Of a stretch of 64,000 nt of DNA, positions 55,601 through 64,000 are shown one piece after another (the first letter of the stretch is position 1; the number at the start of each line of letters is the position of its first letter). The translations under genes were made by a program, and so were the position numbers. Source of the stretch: Fratercula arctica (Eukaryota > Chordata > Aves > Charadriiformes > Alcidae). The notes under the pieces are model-generated. The model made no database searches. It worked only from the letters and a program-made list of their open reading frames with translations, and was not told the origin of the DNA. Where the stretch lies: positions 744,001 through 808,000 of the forward strand of contig CANTUZ010000025.1 of assembly GCA_947846985.1 (NCBI GenBank), given 5' to 3'.

Positions 55601-58600
55601 TGGCATGACAAGTGCGTTCACAAATCTGAGTACTAAAATACACACTACCATTCTGCAAAAAAAAAACCCAACCCCAAACAAACACGCACCCCCCAACTAC
55701 ATAAGTTAGTGAGTAAGATGAGCTATTTTATAAGAATTTTCTTTTGTGTTAAACTATTGAATTGGTGTTTTTTTAAGCATTTTTCCTATTTATTAGCAGG
55801 CTTTTAAATTGAATACAGTATCATTACAAATGTATTTCTTATTTTTTAGCATGGATACTAGACTAACTTAAGAAAAGTGACTAAATTTTGAAGTTATTTC
55901 AGTATTCTGCACTGTATAATTAAATGCAGTTATTTGTTACCAAAATATATTGATACTTTGCCAAATTTTTACAGGCCTATCATATAAGCTGTATGTCCTG
56001 CATGATAGAAGTATTAATGCTGTTACCTCTACTAATGTAGTATGTCATTTGTCCAGTATGCTGGTAATTAGATTTTTGTGTTTAATTTCATTTAGTTCTA
56101 GCAAATCTCCATACTTTTTTGTAAATATACATCTCCTTTACAGTCTTATAATATTTTTATGTCATGATGTTTATCAGTAATTGCTGATGAGATATTCATT
56201 AGTTAAGGGGGTATGTATGTGTATATATATGAGAGAGAGAGAGTTTGTAATATTGCATTTTGTTGAACATAGACAGCCTGCTTTAAAGACTCAATGTTAT
56301 CCTAACTTCCTTTTAAAAAACAGTAAATCACAAAACCAACAAAAAACCACACCAATGGTTTGTAGCAAAAGATTTTCTTCTGTCAAGCTTCCTTTTTTTT
56401 ATTAACAGGATTATTGCCATGTGTGGAGACTATTACATCGGTGGACGTCGCTTTGCTTCGCTCTCGGACCTAATTGGTTATTACAGTCATGTGTCTTGTT
56501 TGCTGAAGGGGGAAAAACTATTCTTTCCAGTAGCACCTCCAGAGGAAAGTAGTAAATTTTTTAAATGTCATTTACTTAAATATTAATATCATTAATCTTG
56601 CATTTGATATTCATAGTTTTCTATGAAAAAAGCATTGCAGACAGCTTCCCCTAGTTCTAGAGCTGTCTCAGAGTATGGTGAAGTATAAGGAATATATAAA
56701 CATGTTCTTACTGATAGAAAGTAATGATAAAAATTTGTTTTTTAATGAAAAGCTGTAATGAGAAAGCTAGATATCAGGTATTGCAGTTATCTCCAAATGT
56801 AGTAATAACTTTGTATGTAAACTGAGATAAACAAGAAAATGTGTGGTTCTTGGCTAGTAAAGAGCACCATTGTAATGTAGTTAGTCTCTAGGGTTTTACA
56901 CTGACTTAATAAAGTATTTCAAAATAATATTACTATTTTGTAGCAAAGATTTCAAAATACACATCCTGGAAATAACCAAAGTTCCTGAAAGCTGGGCTTC
57001 TTTCAAGTGACTATCCTTAAGACAATATCAGTAATTTAAAAAAACCAAACCAACCCAGACAAAACAGCCCCCCCCCCAAACACCTGCAGACTGTGCCCCC
57101 ACCCTGAATAAAGATGTTTCTGAATGTTAAACTTTCATAAATTTCCACTAAGTGGAAGAAAGTTCTGAAGTACTCTTTCATGGGAATTACCAATTATTGG
57201 TAATTTGATTTTTGAAGATAATCGATAATGTTACAAGGCTAGAAACAAAATGAGAGCGCTTTTGTAGATAGCTCTAGGAATTAAGCATTTCCAGCTCTTA
57301 CTGTTTTTGACCCTTTGAAAACTTAAAACTAGCAAAGGGATACAAATTACTATTACCAGTCTTTTGCCTCAGAATAACATAATGTTGGAGAGAGGAAGTC
57401 TACACTAGAATGAAAGGGAAAATTAATATCTTTGCACTCTTCTCTAAAATTGTAGCCTGTGGAGGACAGAAGGAGAGTTCGAGCAATTTTACCTTACACC
57501 AAAGTGCCAGAAACTGATGAAATAAGGTATGTTTTAATAATAGGTAGAAGCAGTTGTGAAATTCTTGGTGTGTTTATAAATACTAATGATTTCAGTATAT
57601 GTTCACTATGCAAATACTTTCCCATTGCATCTTAGACGTAATGCTCTGGGAGGTTAAAGGTATGATGCCTCTTTTCCTTTTTTTTTGTCTTGTGTCTTGT
57701 CACCTCCTTCCTTGTCTTTTTTCTTTTGCCATGGATATAGCAATAACACTTTTATTCTGGGTATACTGTTTGTATTAATTATAAGGGGAGTTACATTTAA
57801 TTGCTAGAACTATGAAACTTAGTTTAGAAGTAGAACACTACTAATTTCAAAGGCTTACCCACTTTGAGAAAAATATAAGTTTGTGCATGAAGGAATTCTG
57901 TGCAAAAATGTCTCATGTGAGGGTCTGAAATAAATTGGCTCTGAATTTGCCTGCAGAAGTAGCTAGTAACAGATAAATAGTTCAAGCCAAACCAATCTTG
58001 ACCACTAGAAAGAGAATGTGAGAACTGACTCTGATAAAATTAAAACCAGTATTTTTAGTGTCTTCCTTGAAATAAGGAAAAAAAGGAGAGATGGCCAAAA
58101 AAACTTGCCTTTAACGTTCTAGCACTCGTTTTGTTGCCTGTGCCTAAAAACCCTGTCCTTAAAATGGAGCAAGAATGATTCCCTTTCCTTCTTCCTCTCC
58201 CCTCTTTTGGAAAGAGTCTGTATTGAACAAATGATACTTTTAAATGTGTAATCTTAATATTTTAAAAAGTTATTGAATTGCCTCTCTGGGTGCCAGGTGC
58301 CCACCAAGCTGCTCTGTCACTCCCCCTCCTCAACTGGACAGGGGGGAGAAAATATGATGAAAGGCTCATGGGTTGAGATAAGGACAGGGAGATCACTTAG
58401 CAATTACCGTCACAGGAAAAAAAGACTGGGAAATTAATTTAATTTATTGCCAGTTAACACCAGAGTAGGTAATGAGAAATAAAAACACCTTCCCCTCACC
58501 CTTCCCTTCTTCCTGGCCTCAACTTCAATCCCGATTTCTCTACCTCCTCCCCTGCGCAGCACCGGGGGATGGGGAATGGGGGTTGCAGTCAGTTCATCAG

Positions 58601-61600
58601 ACATTGTGTCTGCTGCTCCTTCCTCCTCACACACTTCCCCTGCTCCAGCGTGGGGTCCCTCCCATGGAAGACAATCCTTCACTACCTTCTCCATCATGGG
58701 TCCTCCACAAACTCCTCCAATGTGGGTTCTTCCCACAGTCTGTAGTTCTTCAAATTTAAATTATTGTTTAAATCATCATTTAGACGGTGATTAGATGATG
58801 ATTTAGACAGCAGTTAAACACTCTTCTACTTACTGCACTTGTAATAATTAAGCTATAGCTGGATATATAAATGTTGCTAACATACAATATACTCTTAGGC
58901 CTAATGTAAAATGTTGTTCACTTTGTTATAGATATCAGGTGCCGGGGTAAGGGGTTTCTCAACCTCGATGAGTAACCTTGAGAGGCGTCCCTTCTCAAGG
59001 GGGAGATCACCACCATGCAGCCTGCTGCTGTACAGGAGAGCTCAATGGGCTTGGGGGAGGGTGGGTGGGTTGTGTACCCACATTTATATTTATATATAAT
59101 ATGTACCCATATTTATAGCATAAAGTGATTGATTCGTAGTCAAACCCCCTTTTGCTGTATGTGCAGTTGTGCAGCTGTAGCAGTTTTACTTTTGTCTAGT
59201 CCCAGCTCAGGCTGGTACTGTTAGCTCCTGATAAGACATGGGCTAGAGTCCTTGGTTCCTGAGAAGATGTGGCCTAGCACAATTCTCAAGGTTTGCACAG
59301 CAGGGCTGATTTCAGTCAGACCTACTTGTCAGTAATGCCTGAACCAAAGTACTGGTGGGTGCATCTGTCACACTAAGTGCTACAGAGCACAGCAAACTGC
59401 AAAATCCAAAACCAGTCTTTAACACGTACAGCAAAAAAAAGAGCATGGCACAGATCAGATAAACTAATGTTGAGAACAGATAAATCAATATCGTGACCAG
59501 GAACTGTTAACAGATATAATAGTTATAAATTCCTTCTAATACATTCTGGTCAAGTCTGTTATTATCTCAAACCTTTTGAGCCCCACGTTGGGCACCAAAA
59601 AGGACTGTTGTGTTTTAAACCCAGCCAGCAACTAAGCACCACATAGCTTGCTCACTCCACTCCGGTGGGATGGGGGAAGAATTGGAAGGGTAAGATTGAG
59701 AAACGCGTGGGTTGAGATAAAGACAGTTTAATAATTAGAAAATTAAAAAAAAAGAATTGTAAGGGGAAAAAAAACCCCACCAACCAACAGAGAGAGAGGA
59801 AAATAAAACCCAAGAAAGACAAGTGATGCAAATGAAAACAATTGCTCACCACCAACCAACCAATGCCCAGCCAGTCCCTGAGCAACCTTCCCCCCCCACC
59901 AACCTCCACCTCCCTAATTTTATTGGTGAGCACAATGTCATATGATATGGAATATCCCTTTGGTCAGTTGGGGTCAGCTGTCTCAACTGTGTCCCCTCCC
60001 AGCTTCTTGTGCACCCCCAGCCTACTCACTGGCAGGGCTGTGTGAGGAGCAGAAAAGGCCTTGGTGCTGTGTGAGTAACTAAAACATCTCTATTATCAAC
60101 ACTGTTTTCACCACAGCTCCAAAACCTAGCCCCATACTAGCTACTATGAAGAAATTTAAGTCTATTCCAGCCAAAACCAGTACACCTGAGTTTGGGATTA
60201 CACTTAAGGAATAACTTATACTAACCTTCCAGTAATGAAATTCCCTTGGACATTTTAATGCTTTGTATTTATGCTCTTATTGTAGCTAACCACATGTCTT
60301 TTTGAGGAACTATTCTGTATCTTCTTTTTAGCACTTATCTTCATATGCAAAGACCTAAATAGTAGATATTCCATAGGCTTTATTATACAAAATTAGGTTT
60401 TGTTAAAAGTATTATTTTCTTAGACTATTAAGGGAATCTTTGATTGTTTTTACTTCTGTTTAGTATTTGATCTCTCTTGATAAAAGAAGAATGTTACTGT
60501 CTTTTAATGTTGTGGTGTTTTTTGTTTTATGCATCCTTAGCACACTTGAAAGTATCTATTAGATTCTAAATGTAAATCAAAGAAGGATAAATATTCATCT
60601 GTCATAGCTACATAAACTGTGTAAAAAATGCACGTAGTGTGCTTGGGATACCAATAAATGTATCTTTCATGATCAGATTTCCTCAAATGTTTTGCTGAAA
60701 CTGTGCTCAAGAATTCATTGTGTTCATTAAACTTTGTATTATGATTGTACTTCTAATGTAAATCTTACTGTAACTCTCTTCAGTTTCCTTAAAGGAGATA
60801 TGTTTATTGTCCATAATGAATTGGAAGATGGCTGGATGTGGGTGACAAACCTACGGACAGATGAACAAGGTCTTATTGTAGAAGACCTGGTAGAAGAAGT
60901 GGTAAGTACTTTTATATTCAAATCTGTTGCAGAACTGAGATTTGATTTTTTTTTTATTATATGTGTGTGTGTAAGTTAACAATTGAAATAAGCCCAAACT
61001 AGTGGTGTTTAACTGCCTGACTTTATGTACTTTTCTAAACCTTCCTGCAGTAACTGAATCTGCCAGTTTTTAAATAGTGTAACAAACCTTTAAAGTCTAT
61101 TTCAATATCCAAAGTACGTACTTACGTTATCCAAACAAGTTCATGTGCAAATGAATGATACTGTGAACTTATTAAGTAGTTCCCTAAACTCACTAGTCCT
61201 GATAAAGAACTTGCTAGTCATTCAGTTGCATTCTTTTGTTTGTTTGCTCTGAAACATTCATAAATGTATAGACTGAAATTTTGCACTGCAGTATGCCTTT
61301 TTTTTTAAGGGCCAAGTGTGGGTTAAAAAGTATATTGATGAGTTAATTGTACCTAGAAGGGCTTATGCTAAGTCAGGAAGCTAACTGGGTGGCCTAAAGA
61401 TAATTGAATTACTGCAGGAGAAGAGATGATTTAATGGACAAAAACACCCACTACACCCTCTGACATACTTTTTTTTAAAGTTGTTCACCATTGCTTTGGA
61501 GTCTTGATGATGTTTGCCTTGCAGCATATATATTTTGCTATTAGTAGAGTTTGCTTCTCCTGTTTCTCACATCTATATCAGGATGTGAATGGCTAAATTG

Positions 61601-63798
61601 AAATGGCAGTGTTAGAGTATCTAACTGTAGATTTCTACATTAGTGGTTGAAATTCAGGAAAGTTGAGATTTAAGTTACCACATGTAAAGAAGGACTTGAA
61701 GAGTGACAGAAGCAATCTTTTGAAATAATGTGTTATGGCTGGATTTCCACTTAGCGAATGAAGTTGAAAACCTCTTTACATGAACTGTGCCATAAGCCAT
61801 CTAGTTCAAAAATGTCTTGGACTTCTTAATGCTGTTTATTTTTATGGAAGGTCTTAACCTATGAAGTTTACTTTTCTAAACTCAAGCGTACTGTTGTCAT
61901 GCACTTAATATGTTAATTCTCCTATTAGGGAAGAGAAGAAGATCCACATGAAGGCAAAATGTAAGGATTTTTGTTTTGTTATTAAAAGGAAATCATAAAA
62001 TAACTGTTTGTAAACTTTAGCTATGAGATTGGGAAGGTGAACCAAAGCTGTGTGTACTTGTTTTTTGATCTTAAGACTTTTCTTCTATACTAGTTGTTGA
62101 AGATGCATAGGTAATTGACAGTTGAAGTCTTGTATTAGTTATGCATAATGTTAATGGGTTTTGCAGTGATAAAATCTTGGATGAGTCTCTGTGTGATCAC
62201 TTTACCCAGAATATGTACAATGGAGGGTGTGGTGTTTTCTGATTTGTGGGGTTTTTTTATACACTTAGTTTGCCTTAGAGGTAACCTTTTTTCAGGTTTG
62301 CTCAACTTTGAATACAGGAGAGGGAACAAAGTATCATTAGAGGAATGACAGTGTAATAGTAACAATTTATATTAGCCTCACGTGCTAACACTTAAATTGA
62401 AAACCAGGAGACTATAGAATAATCTGTTTGCAGTGAATTCCAACTTGTTAAATACTTTAAAAAAAACAAAACCAAACCTAATACAATTTACAATGAACAA
62501 TGAATTGATATTATGGGAAACTGTTGATGGTTATATTATTTTCAGTAGTAAAATTTCTAGTAGCTGGATAACTTCATCTGTCCTCCGTTTGCTTGCTATA
62601 ATTGCAGCTGCTGCTTCCTGTATTTATTGCCCAGTTTGCAGTCTCCAAAGGACTGATGATTGAAGAAGGCATTTATTGTGGCTTTTTTTTTTTTTTAATA
62701 GGGGAAAGAAAATCATTGGTGTGTGGCTTCAGTTTACTGGTCTCCAATGTTCTGCTAGTCATTTTGGCATAGCAGCATAACAGTAGTGGAGATGCCTTCA
62801 AATACGGGAACTTTTTTTTTTAACAAAGTAGTTTGTAGCAGATTCTTAGAGCTTTGACACTGTCAGTCCAGTTACTCATGCTGCTCGGAGGATTTCTGGG
62901 GAGACAGGGATTTCTGCAAATATTCCAAAAGCCAGAGATTGTCCTGTAAAGGTAATATAGAAAGGAAGTTAGAACTAGAGCTCTTTTTTTATGGCGTAAA
63001 AGAATCTTTCTTTTACACACTTAAACACACACGTGTGCATGTGCACACACACACACACTCTGCAATGAAAGGCCATATTTCTAGCTTTCCTTTAAAGGAC
63101 AGGATCAGCTCTTAAGATGTAGCATGTGGTGTGCCACGTGTAAACTGAATAGCCATGCAATGTCAAGCTGTTTTGTATAAACATAAGTATCAGGTTGAGA
63201 CTGGACAGATTGCTGTATTTTTTTAGGATGATGCTCTGACGCAGGACTATGTGGAAGATGCAAGGTGTGAGATTAAAGCAATTCATATTTAATAGTCTAA
63301 CAAAGCTAGGTTTTATTTCCTCAGCTTCTAGCAAAATTCAATTTTAGTTATTCTGTACAGTATTTAACTTTCATTAATCTCTTTGGGCTTTGCATTTCAC
63401 GCTTCAAATAAATTGCTATCTGAGACTGACTTCAGATATGCCTGTCAAATTATCTAGCATTTAAACAATGCCTTTTCATCTCTAAACATACTTGGATTTG
63501 AACATCTACTTCGTGTTGGACACTTGTATTGAAATGAGTTTATTTATATAGCTGTAGATATTTATTTTTCATTCTGTTGGTAGAAATACAGAATCGCTGA
63601 GTTACATAACGGTTGCTTATATAATCTATATGTACTTGATTTCTTTAAAATAAAGCTTAATTCATAGGTGTCAGAGCCTCAGATGTCACAACAACTAAAA
63701 GAGAGCTGATAGTCTTGCTTTCTAATTTTTCTCTTCATCTTTAAGATGGTTCCATGGGAAGATCTCCAAACAAGAGGCTTACAATTTGCTGATGACAG
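46181..63798 (+). CDS. RASA1, p120 Ras GTPase-activating protein (exons 1-7, continues beyond the window)
   Basis: RASA1 binds phosphotyrosine receptors through two SH2 domains flanking an SH3 domain and switches Ras off by speeding GTP hydrolysis; it acts in the cytosol and at the membrane. Exons: 46181-46638, 52385-52533, 56409-56544, 57456-57526, 60784-60901, 61929-61960 and 63746-63798. Phases agree throughout except for one base missing in exon 2. Covered: the variable Gly/Pro-rich tail, SH2-N (W-Y-H-G-K-L-D-R to P-V-A-P-P-E), SH3 (V-R-A-I-L-P-Y to E-D-L-V-E-E-V) and the first residues of SH2-C (W-F-H-G-K-I-S). The PH, C2 and GAP domains lie beyond the window. Oddities are the exon 2 frameshift, no GT after exon 3, and substitutions such as K-L-F-F-P where human has K-L-L-Y-P. 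A W gametolog is one explanation. Confidence 0.95.
46878..47559 (-). mobile_element. CR1 LINE, 5'-truncated (IR2 right arm)
   Basis: Copy of 43810-44490 with one-base losses and gains (for example near 47047, 47253 and 47354) that break the open frame seen in the left arm. Confidence 0.92.
49049..49734 (-). mobile_element. Solo LTR (IR2 right arm)
   Basis: Inverted copy of 41646-42326, with small indels at both ends. Confidence 0.7.
49735..50043 (-). mobile_element. LTR U3 piece (IR2 right arm)
   Basis: Inverted copy of 41336-41640, starting on the minus strand with tgtactgggtttggctggga. Confidence 0.7.
50532..51075 (+). mobile_element. LTR, avian class III type (IR2 right arm)
   Basis: Inverted copy of 40303-40849. 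Its first bases read tgacgggctgg against tgactgggctgg in the left arm, a one-base loss. Confidence 0.75.
52385..52533 (+). CDS. RASA1 exon 2 (SH2-N), 149 nt with apparent frameshift
   Basis: Encodes the SH2 core W-Y-H-G-K-L-D-R ... [18 protein letters not shown], then reads ttagtaaacaaatg where the inverted copy has ttagtaaaacaaatg. The missing A puts the remaining codons, and exon 3, out of frame (stop a short way into exon 3). Acceptor ttttttag and donor gtgaga are intact. The loss is in an A run, so a consensus error is a real possibility. Confidence 0.9.
53605..53970 (-). mobile_element. CR1 LINE 3' part (IR2 right arm)
   Basis: The last ~350 bp of the CR1 at 36464-37768, near identical apart from the final 15 bp before 53970. 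It then joins directly to the 42 bp that in the left arm lie 1.7 kb away. Confidence 0.9.
54505..55456 (+). mobile_element. CR1 LINE fragment lacking its 3' end
   Basis: Plus-strand ORF2 from about [11 protein letters not shown] to S-R-T-R-E-V-I-V. It includes F-D-T-S-S-H-S-I-L and [11 protein letters not shown], with a frame break near 55040 (V-P-Q-G-S-V). A missing 3' end is unusual for CR1, whose insertions normally lose the 5' side, so a later deletion is likely. Confidence 0.9.
56409..56544 (+). CDS. RASA1 exon 3 (end of SH2-N)
   Basis: Reads [19 protein letters not shown], then [25 protein letters not shown]. Acceptor attaacag. The end is fixed by protein homology at GAG (56544), but the next bases are gaaagt, not gt. 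The nearest GT (56549) would add 4 nt and shift the frame. Confidence 0.88.
56545..57455 (+). other. RASA1 intron 3
   Basis: AT-rich, with a C run near 57070. No gene or element is recognised. Confidence 0.6.
57456..57526 (+). CDS. RASA1 exon 4 (start of SH3)
   Basis: Encodes [23 protein letters not shown] and two bases of the next codon. Acceptor attgtag and donor gtatgt. The A-L-P-Y-like start of the SH3 fold is clear. Confidence 0.95.
58290..59580 (-). mobile_element. ERV/LTR-derived sequence, ill-defined
   Basis: Includes aaaggctcatgggttgagat and a block at 58930-59090 (cctcgatgagtaaccttgag) resembling avian ERV LTR or leader pieces. It lies internal to the LTR plus primer-binding site at 59581-60184. 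I cannot set borders or find coding sequence. Confidence 0.45.
59581..59597 (-). promoter_or_regulatory. Retroviral primer-binding site
   Basis: The minus strand reads tggtgcccaacgtgggg, the form known for lysine-tRNA-primed elements of the HERV-K type. It lies 8 nt from the end of the LTR, so the LTR at 59606-60184 is a 5' LTR of a minus-strand element. Confidence 0.65.
59606..60184 (-). mobile_element. 5' LTR of an avian ERV
   Basis: 579 bp; on the minus strand it starts tgtactggttttggctgg and ends acacaaca. It carries the gggatattccatatcatatg block shared with 41336-41640 and 49735-50043. It is followed by a primer-binding site, so some internal sequence is or was present. Confidence 0.75.
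60784..60901 (+). CDS. RASA1 exon 5 (SH3 core)
   Basis: Encodes [21 protein letters not shown] through E-D-L-V-E-E-V, with the SH3 ligand-pocket tryptophan. Acceptor ctcttcag and donor gtaagt. No residue differs from the human sequence as I recall it. Confidence 0.95.
60902..61928 (+). other. RASA1 intron 5
   Basis: No element or gene recognised. Confidence 0.6.
61929..61960 (+). CDS. RASA1 exon 6 (linker)
   Basis: A 32 nt exon encoding [10 protein letters not shown] and two bases of the next codon. Acceptor cctattag and donor gtaagg. It links SH3 to the second SH2. Confidence 0.93.
61961..63745 (+). other. RASA1 intron 6
   Basis: AT-rich; a CA-type microsatellite at 63024-63058. No gene recognised. 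Confidence 0.6.
63024..63058. repeat. (CA)n-type microsatellite
   Basis: Imperfect acac run interrupted by gtgtgcatgtg. Confidence 0.85.
63746..63798 (+). CDS. RASA1 exon 7 (start of second SH2)
   Basis: Encodes [17 protein letters not shown] after the split I codon. Acceptor tctttaag and donor gtactt. Later exons lie beyond the window. Confidence 0.94.
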
Positions 63799-64000
63799 GT
63801 ACTTGTATTTCAGATGGAAATACAGTGGTAGTGGAATGACACAAAGTAATCCTGTTTATAACAGACTGCAGTAAAACTTGTTTTTTCAGTATGAACATAT
63901 GAGCATCAGACCTGTGGTTGCTACTACATTGCAAAAAAACCTCATGGCTGAGCACTGGGTATTTTTTTTTACATTCTCAAGTACAGTTAGTTTCGTAATT

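Larger units (their letters stand above)
52534..56408 (+). other. RASA1 intron 2
   Basis: Mirrored in the left arm up to 54013. It contains the CR1 pieces at 53605-53970 and 54505-55456. Between 55460 and 56408 I see AT-rich sequence only. Confidence 0.8.
57527..60783 (+). other. RASA1 intron 4
   Basis: Contains an LTR/ERV-like cluster at about 58290-60184. The rest is AT-rich and unassigned. Confidence 0.7.

Noticed and set aside
1..64000. CRISPR arrays, operons, bacterial or plasmid genes, tRNA or rRNA genes
   Set aside because: None seen. Repeats are dispersed retroelements or the two palindromes, and genes are split by introns.

Overview
The window is nuclear DNA of a bird. Three things show this: dense CR1 LINEs with the avian 3' tail (repeats of attctatg), several classes of avian-type endogenous retrovirus (ERV), and seven exons of RASA1 (p120 RasGAP) with vertebrate splice signals. 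RASA1 is known to be Z-linked in birds, with a W gametolog in some. The heavy ERV/CR1 load, two large inverted repeats and several changes in a very conserved protein make a W-chromosome origin plausible. This is an inference; a Z origin is not excluded.

Layout. (1) 1-15110 is inverted repeat IR1: arms 1-4159 and 10946-15110 around a 6.8 kb spacer. The arms hold CR1 pieces, an LTR and broken exons of a gene resembling ADCY10 (soluble adenylate cyclase). Its upstream exons continue only into the spacer next to the left arm. The rest of the spacer is one CR1 split by another. (2) 15111-31395 is a graveyard of nested elements. A minus-strand gamma-like ERV (leader and gag start near 29.9 kb, integrase near 18.7 kb) is interrupted by a 4.57 kb near full-length CR1, a solo LTR, another LTR-like piece and a plus-strand class III-like pol. 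(3) 31396-31891 is an assembly gap. (4) 31892-35670 is nested CR1 plus a short unique stretch. (5) 35671-54013 is inverted repeat IR2: arms of about 9.7 and 8.1 kb around a 546 bp GC-rich centre. Each arm carries RASA1 exons 1 and 2, head to head. (6) 54014-64000 continues RASA1 on the plus strand through exon 7, with introns carrying CR1 and LTRs.

RASA1 is the only plausible working gene. It encodes a Ras GTPase-activating protein; the window covers the N-terminal tail, first SH2, SH3 and the start of the second SH2. The plus-strand copy has two apparent lesions: one base missing in exon 2 (present in the inverted copy), and no GT donor after exon 3. The arms of both inverted repeats differ mostly by one-base indels, often in homopolymers, so read error, recent duplication or gene conversion, and false inverted duplication in assembly must be separated before biology is claimed.
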